DNA from: Paramoeba atlantica
Taxonomy: Eukaryota; Discosea
Direction: 5' to 3'
Assembly: GCA_977017575.1 (NCBI GenBank)
Contig: CDRNVI010000096.1
Coordinates: 1-37,264, forward strand
Length of the DNA: 37,264 nucleotides
The translations under genes and the position numbers were made by a program. The notes below the pieces were generated by a model that searched no databases, was not told where the DNA came from, and saw nothing but the letters and a program-made list of their open reading frames with translations. Position 1 is the first letter of the stretch. Each line of letters opens with the position of its first letter. Shown one piece after another: positions 20,300 to 33,060 of this stretch.

Positions 20300-20350
20300 T
20301 ATCTTTAATCGGTTTTTAACCGATCTATTAGGATAGGATAGGACAGGAGG
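18803..20350 (+). mobile_element. LINE fragment, copy F
   Basis: Target-site duplications lie at 18790-18802 and 20351-20363. A private T-to-C change at 20344 alters one tail repeat from TAGGA to CAGGA. The element sits in a unit of the variable-arm tRNA class, so the same insertion is found on two array haplotypes. Confidence 0.95.
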
Positions 20351-20975
20351 ATTGTAATAGTGTGGTGGAAAAACGTCGGTTTCACACGAAACTCGCATCC
20401 ACCGTGCGACCCCATTCCGTGGAGAACGATCTTTGTTTTCTTCGATCGCACTGATTCCGTTAGATGCACAGAGCGTGATTTCACGTGAATCGAACAATTC
20501 CGCGAGATGTTTTACTTGGGGCAAAGCAGGGCAGCACATGAACAATGAAAACAGGACGCGCAATGGCGCGGAACACCTTCCACGTGACACCTTCCGAAAC
20601 GCGTTCTGCACAATCCAGGTATAAAACAACGAATTTCTTCGCCCGGCCGTTGCAAAGACCCACCCCTTACCGATAGATTTCGTAGCTCTGCTCTAAACGT
20701 GAACGCATCGTGCTCAACCTCTCTTCCCGACTATGTCATCGCAAAAATTGTATGTGTCACTTCTGGGCCGTTCGCATGGGCATGTGTTGGGCACACTCAA
20801 ACCCCCATTGCATTCATCAATGCGACCTACGGTTGTGAATGTCGCCTTGCTTGGGGGGGGGGGGCTGTAAGGATCGTTAAGCGAGCGAAATCGGGGAGTT
20901 TCCATTATGACATGAATTAGCAAGGTAAAGTGCACCGCTATGGACACACAAAATTCGAGACACACCACGACGGAA

Positions 20976-21056
20976 GCGTCCATACCCAAGTGGTTAAGGG
21001 GCCTGACTTGAAATCAGGTGTGTTCTCAGGCGCAGGTTCGAACCCTGCTGGGCGCG
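20976..21056 (+). tRNA. tRNA-Ser(UGA), unit 8, variable-arm variant
   Basis: It carries the same C-to-G in the variable arm as unit 7 (here at 21029). The LINE site downstream is empty. A 12-G tract lies upstream. Confidence 0.93.
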
Positions 21057-22466
21057 TTTTTGCGATTCTCTTCGTTCACAATCGTGTGGCCGCTTTTGGG
21101 CGCGCGCGAGAGACGCAACGTGAATCGCAGAAGCAATGGTACATTTTAGGGTATTTTCTTTGCTGAAATGAAGTCTTTTTGGCCTGTGTAGCAGATGACG
21201 TTTTGGCGGCAGAGACGGTGAATGGGTAGATGGCCGTGCGCGTGTCAAATGTAAAAGCCCGAAAAGTGTACCGCTTTTTAGCGCATCATATCTTAAAATT
21301 CAAAATGACGTCAGATTTACCTCTTTCCGCCTGCACGGTGAAGGGGGGTTTTCAGATATCTCTGGACGGGACGTTTGCATGACTTCCGTGCATGGCGTGC
21401 GTCGATTGCGAAACGCCGAACCAGCAAGCTACACCTCCTGAGTGGTCGTGCTTCGCGCGATATTTTCTGTAGAGATAGAGTTTTTCCGTTAGTCAGTATG
21501 ATTGCGAAACAAAACGTGGGTTTCGCCAGTCCACTTTTTGTCCGTTCTTCCCTGAATCAAATCTTAAACAATTTTAACCCTTTCTAATTGATGAGCGTTC
21601 TGATCGCTCGTGCTTTGCTCTGATATTTGCTTTGGGCACTCTTTTCACATGATTTCACTGATACTATAAGACTTCCCCTCTTCTAACGCAAGAATTTGTT
21701 GTCATCGGACATTCTTTTAGTCAAATCAATGCTTGATTGCACAAGCTTCCTGCATCTCAAGGGGGGGGGTTGTATTTCTCTACACCTCTTTCACTTTTCA
21801 CCTGCTCTTCCAAGCAACAGGGTCACAGGGCGCGCGCGTATTGTAATAGTGTGGTGGAAAAACGTCGGTTTCACACGAAACTCGCATCCACCGTGCGACC
21901 CCATTCCGTGGAGAACGATCTTTGTTTTCTTCGATCGCACTGATTCCGTTAGATGCACAGAGCGTGATTTCACGTGAATCGAACAATTCCGCGAGATGTT
22001 TTACTTGGGGCAAAGCAGGGCAGCACATGAACAATGAAAACAGGACGCGCAATGGCGCGGAACACCTTCCACGTGACACCTTCCGAAACGCGTTCTGCAC
22101 AATCCAGGTATAAAACAACGAATTTCTTCGCCCGGCCGTTGCAAAGACCCACCCCTTACCGATAGATTTCGTAGCTCTGCTCTAAACGTGAACGCATCGT
22201 GCTCAACCTCTCTTCCCGACTATGTCATCGCAAAAATTGTATGTGTCACTTCTGGGCCGTTCGCATGGGCATGTGTTGGGCACACTCAAACCCCCATTGC
22301 ATTCATCAATGCGACCTACGGTTGTGAATGTCGCCTTGCTTGGGGGGGGGGGGGGCTGTAAGGATCGTTAAGCGAGCGAAATCGGGGAGTTTCCATTATG
22401 ACATGAATTAGCAAGGTAAAGTGCACCGCTATGGACACACAAAATTCGAGACACACCACGACGGAA

Positions 22467-22547
22467 GCGTCCATACCCAAGTGGTTAAGGGGCCTGACTT
22501 GAAATCAGGTGTGTTCTCAGGCGCAGGTTCGAACCCTGCTGGGCGCG
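22467..22547 (+). tRNA. tRNA-Ser(UGA), unit 9, variable-arm variant
   Basis: It carries the variable-arm C-to-G at 22520 and is followed by a LINE-filled site. The unit has a private C-to-T change in its spacer at 23128. Confidence 0.93.
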
Positions 22548-23343
22548 TTTTTGCGATTCTCTTCGTTCACAATCGTGTGGCCGCTTTTGGGCGCGCGCGA
22601 GAGACGCAACGTGAATCGCAGAAGCAATGGTACATTTTAGGGTATTTTCTTTGCTGAAATGAAGTCTTTTTGGCCTGTGTAGCAGATGACGTTTTGGCGG
22701 CAGAGACGGTGAATGGGTAGATGGCCGTGCGCGTGTCAAATGTAAAAGCCCGAAAAGTGTACCGCTTTTTAGCGCATCATATCTTAAAATTCAAAATGAC
22801 GTCAGATTTACCTCTTTCCGCCTGCACGGTGAAGGGGGGTTTTCAGATATCTCTGGACGGGACGTTTGCATGACTTCCGTGCATGGCGTGCGTCGATTGC
22901 GAAACGCCGAACCAGCAAGCTACACCTCCTGAGTGGTCGTGCTTCGCGCGATATTTTCTGTAGAGATAGAGTTTTTCCGTTAGTCAGTATGATTGCGAAA
23001 CAAAACGTGGGTTTCGCCAGTCCACTTTTTGTCCGTTCTTCCCTGAATCAAATCTTAAACAATTTTAACCCTTTCTAATTGATGAGCGTTCTGATCGCTC
23101 GTGCTTTGCTCTGATATTTGCTTTGGGTACTCTTTTCACATGATTTCACTGATACTATAAGACTTCCCCTCTTCTAACGCAAGAATTTGTTGTCATCGGA
23201 CATTCTTTTAGTCAAATCAATGCTTGATTGCACAAGCTTCCTGCATCTCAAGGGGGGGGGTTGTATTTCTCTACACCTCTTTCACTTTTCACCTGCTCTT
23301 CCAAGCAACAGGGTCACAGGGCGCGCGCGTATTGTAATAGTGT

Positions 23344-24840
23344 CTTGTTGACTCTTACCGCTATCTGGGAAACATTCAGGATTCAGGCGTTTCTTCGCCA
23401 GTAAAAGACCGCTTAAGGCTCACCTGGGCCGCATTTCGGAAGCTCAAGGGCATTTGGGACTCGCCACTGAGTGCATCAACAAAACTGCGTTTGTTTGATT
23501 GCCTCGTTTACCCAATCATGACCTTTGGTGCCGCTTCGCTTTCCATATCCAACAAAATGCTTCGGCAAACAGAAGTTGAGCTCAATATGATGCGAAGATT
23601 TTGCTGTAATTGTGCTAAATTGGACGAGTTTGGACACTGCTACCCTATCGAGTCACTTTATTGCGGCACTCCTCGTTTCTCCACCGTACATCGCGTTAGT
23701 CGGGCTAAAATTGTTGGTCACATTCTAAGGCACTCATTCATGTTTCGAGATCTTATCCAGTGGAAATGCAGCGATAGGAAACGAAATCTCTCACCAAGCG
23801 AAGCTTGCTTTCACGATCTGGACATTACCGAAGAACAAGCCCTCGTATACGCTCAGGATCGAGATCACTGGAAAAAGTTATGTGAAGATTTAAAGGTAGC
23901 ACTCGAACCGCTTCCGGATTACGAAAGACTCTCTTCTCCTAGATGGAAAAGTAAACATGCCCACGCCTTGAAGCAAGATACGCCTTACGATTTGCAATTT
24001 GTCGAAGAAAGTTCTGATCCTTTTCCATTAAAAGATGATGAGGTTCACTTCTATATTGATGGTTCAGTCCGTGCCTTGCGGGTGACAAACGAGATCAGAG
24101 CAGGTGCTGGAATTGTTGTGCTTCAACGATGGACAACCGATAAATGTTTTTCCTTAACATTAGATATTGATAGTGCCGAGCAAGCTGAGGCTGAATCTTT
24201 TCGAGAGGCGCTTAAAAGAATACCGGACGGAGCAAAAGATATCGTAGTACACACAGATTCGTTCTATGTGTGGAACTTCTTTCATCACGTTCGCATCCGG
24301 AGACGGGTAATAGGGTATGACCGCGTCGTCAACAGAAACATTCTACAAGATATAGATCATCAGGTGCGGAAACTAAAATCTCAGAATGTTAATTTGTATG
24401 TGTGCAAAGTTAAATCTCATAATGGGAACGAATATAACGACAAAGCTGATGTCTTGGCTCTTTCGGCGTCACGAAGGCCGTTAAAATCACAAGAGGCAAA
24501 GAGGTTGAAGACGACAAAAGCTCCTTCTTCTTCTTCTTCTGACCCAATATCCTCGCCAGAAGCGACACTCATATTGCGCCCAAGAAGGAATGTTGACACT
24601 ATTTCATCCAAACGCAAGAATAACACTACTGCAAGTGGGGCTCTATCCAAAAAGGGTAGCTCACTGTCTGGAGAGCCTGGAGTGAAACCGTCTGAAAAAA
24701 CGAATGCTATGATCCTGAGTAGGCCTGATGTCGGTAAAGAAAAAAGTTGCAAGGGAAATAGGGAGTCTGATAAGATCGTGGAAACAAAGGGAAAGAAGTC
24801 TCCCAAGAGAAAGAAGGCTTCACGAAAATTAGAACAGTAG
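23344..24840 (+). CDS. LINE RT C-terminus/RNase H fragment, copy G, V-to-I variant
   Basis: This is the only copy with an amino-acid change in the compared region: G-to-A at 24166 makes Val into Ile just before the RNase H glutamate segment (residue 275 counting from the 5' junction). The change is conservative and leaves the catalytic residues untouched. Confidence 0.83.
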   Translation, partial: LVDSYRYLGNIQDSGVSSPVKDRLRLTWAAFRKLKGIWDSPLSASTKLRLFDCLVYPIMTFGAASLSISNKMLRQTEVELNMMRRFCCNCAKLDEFGHCYPIESLYCGTPRFSTVHRVSRAKIVGHILRHSFMFRDLIQWKCSDRKRNLSPSEACFHDLDITEEQALVYAQDRDHWKKLCEDLKVALEPLPDYERLSSPRWKSKHAHALKQDTPYDLQFVEESSDPFPLKDDEVHFYIDGSVRALRVTNEIRAGAGIVVLQRWTTDKCFSLTLDIDSAEQAEAESFREALKRIPDGAKDIVVHTDSFYVWNFFHHVRIRRRVIGYDRVVNRNILQDIDHQVRKLKSQNVNLYVCKVKSHNGNEYNDKADVLALSASRRPLKSQEAKRLKTTKAPSSSSSDPISSPEATLILRPRRNVDTISSKRKNNTTASGALSKKGSSLSGEPGVKPSEKTNAMILSRPDVGKEKSCKGNRESDKIVETKGKKSPKRKKASRKLEQ

Positions 24841-24891
24841 TATCTTTAATCGGTTTTTAACCGATCTATTAGGATAGGATAGGATAGGAGG
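23344..24891 (+). mobile_element. LINE fragment, copy G (last filled site)
   Basis: Target-site duplications lie at 23331-23343 and 24892-24904. No further LINE copies occur to the right within the window. Confidence 0.95.
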
Positions 24892-25519
24892 ATTGTAATA
24901 GTGTGGTGGAAAAACGTCGGTTTCACACGAAACTCGCATCCACCGTGCGACCCCATTCCGTGGAGAACGATCTTTGTTTTCTTCGATCGCACTGATTCCG
25001 TTAGATGCACAGAGCGTGATTTCACGTGAATCGAACAATTCCGCGAGATGTTTTACTTGGGGCAAAGCAGGGCAGCACATGAACAATGAAAACAGGACGC
25101 GCAATGGCGCGGAACACCTTCCACGTGACACCTTCCGAAACGCGTTCTGCACAATCCAGGTATAAAACAACGAATTTCTTCGCCCGGCCGTTGCAAAGAC
25201 CCACCCCTTACCGATAGATTTCGTAGCTCTGCTCTAAACGTGAACGCATCGTGCTCAACCTCTCTTCCCGACTATGTCATCGCAAAAATTGTATGTGTCA
25301 CTTCTGGGCCGTTCGCATGGGCATGTGTTGGGCACACTCAAACCCCCATTTCATTCATCAATGCGACCTACGGTTGTGAATGTCGCCTTGCTTGGGGGGG
25401 GGGGGGGGCTGTAAGGATCGTTAAGCGAGCGAAATCGGGGAGTTTCCATTATGACATGAATTAGCAAGGTAAAGTGCACCGCTATGGACACACAAAATTC
25501 GAGACACACCACGACGGAA

Positions 25520-25600
25520 GCGTCCATACCCAAGTGGTTAAGGGGCCTGACTTGAAATCAGGTGTGTTCTCACGCGCAGGTTCGAACCCTGCTGGGCGCG
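25520..25600 (+). tRNA. tRNA-Ser(UGA), unit 10, canonical, in a mosaic unit
   Basis: Identical to unit 2 and the rightmost canonical copy. Its flanks combine the left-block T allele upstream (near 25351) and the C allele downstream with an empty LINE site, so it bridges the left-type and right-type units. Confidence 0.96.
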
Positions 25601-27011
25601 TTTTTGCGATTCTCTTCGTTCACAATCGTGTGGCCGCTTTTGGGCGCGCGCGAGAGACGCAACGTGAATCGCAGAAGCAATGGTACATTTTAGGGTATTT
25701 TCTTTGCTGAAATGAAGTCTTTTTGGCCTGTGTAGCAGATGACGTTTTGGCGGCAGAGACGGTGAATGGGTAGATGGCCGTGCGCGTGTCAAATGTAAAA
25801 GCCCGAAAAGTGTACCGCTTTTTAGCGCATCATATCTTAAAATTCAAAATGACGTCAGATTTACCTCTTTCCGCCTGCACGGTGAAGGGGGGTTTTCAGA
25901 TATCTCTGGACGCGACGTTTGCATGACTTCCGTGCATGGCGTGCGTCGATTGCGAAACGCCGAACCAGCAAGCTACACCTCCTGAGTGGTCGTGCTTCGC
26001 GCGATATTTTCTGTAGAGATAGAGTTTTTCCGTTAGTCAGTATGATTGCGAAACAAAACGTGGGTTTCGCCAGTCCACTTTTTGTCCGTTCTTCCCTGAA
26101 TCAAATCTTAAACAATTTTAACCCTTTCTAATTGATGAGCGTTCTGATCGCTCGTGCTTTGCTCTGATATTTGCTTTGGGCACTCTTTTCACATGATTTC
26201 ACTGATACTATAAGACTTCCCCTCTTCTAACGCAAGAATTTGTTGTCATCGGACATTCTTTTAGTCAAATCAATGCTTGATTGCACAAGCTTCCTGCATC
26301 TCAAGGGGGGGGGTTGTATTTCTCTACACCTCTTTCACTTTTCACCTGCTCTTCCAAGCAACAGGGTCACAGGGCGCGCGCGTATTGTAATAGTGTGGTG
26401 GAAAAACGTCGGTTTCACACGAAACTCGCATCCACCGTGCGACCCCATTCCGTGGAGAACGATCTTTGTTTTCTTCGATCGCACTGATTCCGTTAGATGC
26501 ACAGAGCGTGATTTCACGTGAATCGAACAATTCCGCGAGATGTTTTACTTGGGGCAAAGCAGGGCAGCACATGAACAATGAAAACAGGACGCGCAATGGC
26601 GCGGAACACCTTCCACGTGACACCTTCCGAAACGCGTTCTGCACAATCCAGGTATAAAACAACGAATTTCTTCGCCCGGCCGTTGCAAAGACCCACCCCT
26701 TACCGATAGATTTCGTAGCTCTGCTCTAAACGTGAACGCATCGTGCTCAACCTCTCTTCCCGACTATGTCATCGCAAAAATTGTATGTGTCACTTCTGGG
26801 CCGTTCGCATGGGCATGTGTTGGGCACACTCAAACCCCCATTGCATTCATCAATGCGACCTACGGTTGTGAATGTCGCCTTGCTTGGGGGGGGGGGGGGG
26901 CTGTAAGGATCGTTAAGCGAGCGAAATCGGGGAGTTTCCATTATGACATGAATTAGCAAGGTAAAGTGCACCGCTATGGACACACAAAATTCGAGACACA
27001 CCACGACGGAA

Positions 27012-27092
27012 GCGTCCATACCCAAGTGGTTAAGGGGCCTGACTTGAAATCAGGTGTGTTCTCACGCGCAGGTTCGAACCGTGCTGGGCGCG
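27012..27092 (+). tRNA. tRNA-Ser(UGA), unit 11, T-stem/B-box variant
   Basis: C-to-G at 27081 (gene position 70, standard position 62) replaces the G52-C62 pair of the T stem with a G-G mismatch. The same base is the last of the B box, which becomes GGTTCGAACCG. Acceptor stem, anticodon, variable arm and terminator are canonical. Reduced TFIIIC binding and tRNA stability are expected from what is known of both elements; whether the gene is dead cannot be told from sequence. Confidence 0.88.
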
Positions 27093-28503
27093 TTTTTGCG
27101 ATTCTCTTCGTTCACAATCGTGTGGCCGCTTTTGGGCGCGCGCGAGAGACGCAACGTGAATCGCAGAAGCAATGGTACATTTTAGGGTATTTTCTTTGCT
27201 GAAATGAAGTCTTTTTGGCCTGTGTAGCAGATGACGTTTTGGCGGCAGAGACGGTGAATGGGTAGATGGCCGTGCGCGTGTCAAATGTAAAAGCCCGAAA
27301 AGTGTACCGCTTTTTAGCGCATCATATCTTAAAATTCAAAATGACGTCAGATTTACCTCTTTCCGCCTGCACGGTGAAGGGGGGTTTTCAGATATCTCTG
27401 GACGCGACGTTTGCATGACTTCCGTGCATGGCGTGCGTCGATTGCGAAACGCCGAACCAGCAAGCTACACCTCCTGAGTGGTCGTGCTTCGCGCGATATT
27501 TTCTGTAGAGATAGAGTTTTTCCGTTAGTCAGTATGATTGCGAAACAAAACGTGGGTTTCGCCAGTCCACTTTTTGTCCGTTCTTCCCTGAATCAAATCT
27601 TAAACAATTTTAACCCTTTCTAATTGATGAGCGTTCTGATCGCTCGTGCTTTGCTCTGATATTTGCTTTGGGCACTCTTTTCACATGATTTCACTGATAC
27701 TATAAGACTTCCCCTCTTCTAACGCAAGAATTTGTTGTCATCGGACATTCTTTTAGTCAAATCAATGCTTGATTGCACAAGCTTCCTGCATCTCAAGGGG
27801 GGGGGTTGTATTTCTCTACACCTCTTTCACTTTTCACCTGCTCTTCCAAGCAACAGGGTCACAGGGCGCGCGCGTATTGTAATAGTGTGGTGGAAAAACG
27901 TCGGTTTCACACGAAACTCGCATCCACCGTGCGACCCCATTCCGTGGAGAACGATCTTTGTTTTCTTCGATCGCACTGATTCCGTTAGATGCACAGAGCG
28001 TGATTTCACGTGAATCGAACAATTCCGCGAGATGTTTTACTTGGGGCAAAGCAGGGCAGCACATGAACAATGAAAACAGGACGCGCAATGGCGCGGAACA
28101 CCTTCCACGTGACACCTTCCGAAACGCGTTCTGCACAATCCAGGTATAAAACAACGAATTTCTTCGCCCGGCCGTTGCAAAGACCCACCCCTTACCGATA
28201 GATTTCGTAGCTCTGCTCTAAACGTGAACGCATCGTGCTCAACCTCTCTTCCCGACTATGTCATCGCAAAAATTGTATGTGTCACTTCTGGGCCGTTCGC
28301 ATGGGCATGTGTTGGGCACACTCAAACCCCCATTGCATTCATCAATGCGACCTACGGTTGTGAATGTCGCCTTGCTTGGGGGGGGGGGGGGGCTGTAAGG
28401 ATCGTTAAGCGAGCGAAATCGGGGAGTTTCCATTATGACATGAATTAGCAAGGTAAAGTGCACCGCTATGGACACACAAAATTCGAGACACACCACGACG
28501 GAA

Positions 28504-28584
28504 GCGTCCATACCCAAGTGGTTAAGGGGCCTGACTTGAAATCAGGTGTGTTCTCACGCGCAGGTTCGAACCGTGCTGGGCGCG
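28504..28584 (+). tRNA. tRNA-Ser(UGA), unit 12, T-stem/B-box variant
   Basis: Same variant as unit 11, with the changed base at 28573. Confidence 0.88.
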
Positions 28585-29995
28585 TTTTTGCGATTCTCTT
28601 CGTTCACAATCGTGTGGCCGCTTTTGGGCGCGCGCGAGAGACGCAACGTGAATCGCAGAAGCAATGGTACATTTTAGGGTATTTTCTTTGCTGAAATGAA
28701 GTCTTTTTGGCCTGTGTAGCAGATGACGTTTTGGCGGCAGAGACGGTGAATGGGTAGATGGCCGTGCGCGTGTCAAATGTAAAAGCCCGAAAAGTGTACC
28801 GCTTTTTAGCGCATCATATCTTAAAATTCAAAATGACGTCAGATTTACCTCTTTCCGCCTGCACGGTGAAGGGGGGTTTTCAGATATCTCTGGACGCGAC
28901 GTTTGCATGACTTCCGTGCATGGCGTGCGTCGATTGCGAAACGCCGAACCAGCAAGCTACACCTCCTGAGTGGTCGTGCTTCGCGCGATATTTTCTGTAG
29001 AGATAGAGTTTTTCCGTTAGTCAGTATGATTGCGAAACAAAACGTGGGTTTCGCCAGTCCACTTTTTGTCCGTTCTTCCCTGAATCAAATCTTAAACAAT
29101 TTTAACCCTTTCTAATTGATGAGCGTTCTGATCGCTCGTGCTTTGCTCTGATATTTGCTTTGGGCACTCTTTTCACATGATTTCACTGATACTATAAGAC
29201 TTCCCCTCTTCTAACGCAAGAATTTGTTGTCATCGGACATTCTTTTAGTCAAATCAATGCTTGATTGCACAAGCTTCCTGCATCTCAAGGGGGGGGGTTG
29301 TATTTCTCTACACCTCTTTCACTTTTCACCTGCTCTTCCAAGCAACAGGGTCACAGGGCGCGCGCGTATTGTAATAGTGTGGTGGAAAAACGTCGGTTTC
29401 ACACGAAACTCGCATCCACCGTGCGACCCCATTCCGTGGAGAACGATCTTTGTTTTCTTCGATCGCACTGATTCCGTTAGATGCACAGAGCGTGATTTCA
29501 CGTGAATCGAACAATTCCGCGAGATGTTTTACTTGGGGCAAAGCAGGGCAGCACATGAACAATGAAAACAGGACGCGCAATGGCGCGGAACACCTTCCAC
29601 GTGACACCTTCCGAAACGCGTTCTGCACAATCCAGGTATAAAACAACGAATTTCTTCGCCCGGCCGTTGCAAAGACCCACCCCTTACCGATAGATTTCGT
29701 AGCTCTGCTCTAAACGTGAACGCATCGTGCTCAACCTCTCTTCCCGACTATGTCATCGCAAAAATTGTATGTGTCACTTCTGGGCCGTTCGCATGGGCAT
29801 GTGTTGGGCACACTCAAACCCCCATTGCATTCATCAATGCGACCTACGGTTGTGAATGTCGCCTTGCTTGGGGGGGGGGGGGGGCTGTAAGGATCGTTAA
29901 GCGAGCGAAATCGGGGAGTTTCCATTATGACATGAATTAGCAAGGTAAAGTGCACCGCTATGGACACACAAAATTCGAGACACACCACGACGGAA

Positions 29996-30076
29996 GCGTC
30001 CATACCCAAGTGGTTAAGGGGCCTGACTTGAAATCAGGTGTGTTCTCACGCGCAGGTTCGAACCGTGCTGGGCGCG
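29996..30076 (+). tRNA. tRNA-Ser(UGA), unit 13, T-stem/B-box variant
   Basis: Same variant as unit 11, with the changed base at 30065. Confidence 0.88.
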
Positions 30077-31487
30077 TTTTTGCGATTCTCTTCGTTCACA
30101 ATCGTGTGGCCGCTTTTGGGCGCGCGCGAGAGACGCAACGTGAATCGCAGAAGCAATGGTACATTTTAGGGTATTTTCTTTGCTGAAATGAAGTCTTTTT
30201 GGCCTGTGTAGCAGATGACGTTTTGGCGGCAGAGACGGTGAATGGGTAGATGGCCGTGCGCGTGTCAAATGTAAAAGCCCGAAAAGTGTACCGCTTTTTA
30301 GCGCATCATATCTTAAAATTCAAAATGACGTCAGATTTACCTCTTTCCGCCTGCACGGTGAAGGGGGGTTTTCAGATATCTCTGGACGCGACGTTTGCAT
30401 GACTTCCGTGCATGGCGTGCGTCGATTGCGAAACGCCGAACCAGCAAGCTACACCTCCTGAGTGGTCGTGCTTCGCGCGATATTTTCTGTAGAGATAGAG
30501 TTTTTCCGTTAGTCAGTATGATTGCGAAACAAAACGTGGGTTTCGCCAGTCCACTTTTTGTCCGTTCTTCCCTGAATCAAATCTTAAACAATTTTAACCC
30601 TTTCTAATTGATGAGCGTTCTGATCGCTCGTGCTTTGCTCTGATATTTGCTTTGGGCACTCTTTTCACATGATTTCACTGATACTATAAGACTTCCCCTC
30701 TTCTAACGCAAGAATTTGTTGTCATCGGACATTCTTTTAGTCAAATCAATGCTTGATTGCACAAGCTTCCTGCATCTCAAGGGGGGGGGTTGTATTTCTC
30801 TACACCTCTTTCACTTTTCACCTGCTCTTCCAAGCAACAGGGTCACAGGGCGCGCGCGTATTGTAATAGTGTGGTGGAAAAACGTCGGTTTCACACGAAA
30901 CTCGCATCCACCGTGCGACCCCATTCCGTGGAGAACGATCTTTGTTTTCTTCGATCGCACTGATTCCGTTAGATGCACAGAGCGTGATTTCACGTGAATC
31001 GAACAATTCCGCGAGATGTTTTACTTGGGGCAAAGCAGGGCAGCACATGAACAATGAAAACAGGACGCGCAATGGCGCGGAACACCTTCCACGTGACACC
31101 TTCCGAAACGCGTTCTGCACAATCCAGGTATAAAACAACGAATTTCTTCGCCCGGCCGTTGCAAAGACCCACCCCTTACCGATAGATTTCGTAGCTCTGC
31201 TCTAAACGTGAACGCATCGTGCTCAACCTCTCTTCCCGACTATGTCATCGCAAAAATTGTATGTGTCACTTCTGGGCCGTTCGCATGGGCATGTGTTGGG
31301 CACACTCAAACCCCCATTGCATTCATCAATGCGACCTACGGTTGTGAATGTCGCCTTGCTTGGGGGGGGGGGGGGGCTGTAAGGATCGTTAAGCGAGCGA
31401 AATCGGGGAGTTTCCATTATGACATGAATTAGCAAGGTAAAGTGCACCGCTATGGACACACAAAATTCGAGACACACCACGACGGAA

Positions 31488-31568
31488 GCGTCCATACCCA
31501 AGTGGTTAAGGGGCCTGACTTGAAATCAGGTGTGTTCTCACGCGCAGGTTCGAACCGTGCTGGGCGCG
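31488..31568 (+). tRNA. tRNA-Ser(UGA), unit 14, T-stem/B-box variant
   Basis: Same variant as unit 11, with the changed base at 31557. Confidence 0.88.
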
Positions 31569-32979
31569 TTTTTGCGATTCTCTTCGTTCACAATCGTGTG
31601 GCCGCTTTTGGGCGCGCGCGAGAGACGCAACGTGAATCGCAGAAGCAATGGTACATTTTAGGGTATTTTCTTTGCTGAAATGAAGTCTTTTTGGCCTGTG
31701 TAGCAGATGACGTTTTGGCGGCAGAGACGGTGAATGGGTAGATGGCCGTGCGCGTGTCAAATGTAAAAGCCCGAAAAGTGTACCGCTTTTTAGCGCATCA
31801 TATCTTAAAATTCAAAATGACGTCAGATTTACCTCTTTCCGCCTGCACGGTGAAGGGGGGTTTTCAGATATCTCTGGACGCGACGTTTGCATGACTTCCG
31901 TGCATGGCGTGCGTCGATTGCGAAACGCCGAACCAGCAAGCTACACCTCCTGAGTGGTCGTGCTTCGCGCGATATTTTCTGTAGAGATAGAGTTTTTCCG
32001 TTAGTCAGTATGATTGCGAAACAAAACGTGGGTTTCGCCAGTCCACTTTTTGTCCGTTCTTCCCTGAATCAAATCTTAAACAATTTTAACCCTTTCTAAT
32101 TGATGAGCGTTCTGATCGCTCGTGCTTTGCTCTGATATTTGCTTTGGGCACTCTTTTCACATGATTTCACTGATACTATAAGACTTCCCCTCTTCTAACG
32201 CAAGAATTTGTTGTCATCGGACATTCTTTTAGTCAAATCAATGCTTGATTGCACAAGCTTCCTGCATCTCAAGGGGGGGGGTTGTATTTCTCTACACCTC
32301 TTTCACTTTTCACCTGCTCTTCCAAGCAACAGGGTCACAGGGCGCGCGCGTATTGTAATAGTGTGGTGGAAAAACGTCGGTTTCACACGAAACTCGCATC
32401 CACCGTGCGACCCCATTCCGTGGAGAACGATCTTTGTTTTCTTCGATCGCACTGATTCCGTTAGATGCACAGAGCGTGATTTCACGTGAATCGAACAATT
32501 CCGCGAGATGTTTTACTTGGGGCAAAGCAGGGCAGCACATGAACAATGAAAACAGGACGCGCAATGGCGCGGAACACCTTCCACGTGACACCTTCCGAAA
32601 CGCGTTCTGCACAATCCAGGTATAAAACAACGAATTTCTTCGCCCGGCCGTTGCAAAGACCCACCCCTTACCGATAGATTTCGTAGCTCTGCTCTAAACG
32701 TGAACGCATCGTGCTCAACCTCTCTTCCCGACTATGTCATCGCAAAAATTGTATGTGTCACTTCTGGGCCGTTCGCATGGGCATGTGTTGGGCACACTCA
32801 AACCCCCATTGCATTCATCAATGCGACCTACGGTTGTGAATGTCGCCTTGCTTGGGGGGGGGGGGGGGCTGTAAGGATCGTTAAGCGAGCGAAATCGGGG
32901 AGTTTCCATTATGACATGAATTAGCAAGGTAAAGTGCACCGCTATGGACACACAAAATTCGAGACACACCACGACGGAA

Positions 32980-33060
32980 GCGTCCATACCCAAGTGGTTA
33001 AGGGGCCTGACTTGAAATCAGGTGTGTTCTCACGCGCAGGTTCGAACCGTGCTGGGCGCG
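32980..33060 (+). tRNA. tRNA-Ser(UGA), unit 15, T-stem/B-box variant
   Basis: Same variant as unit 11, with the changed base at 33049. Confidence 0.88.
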
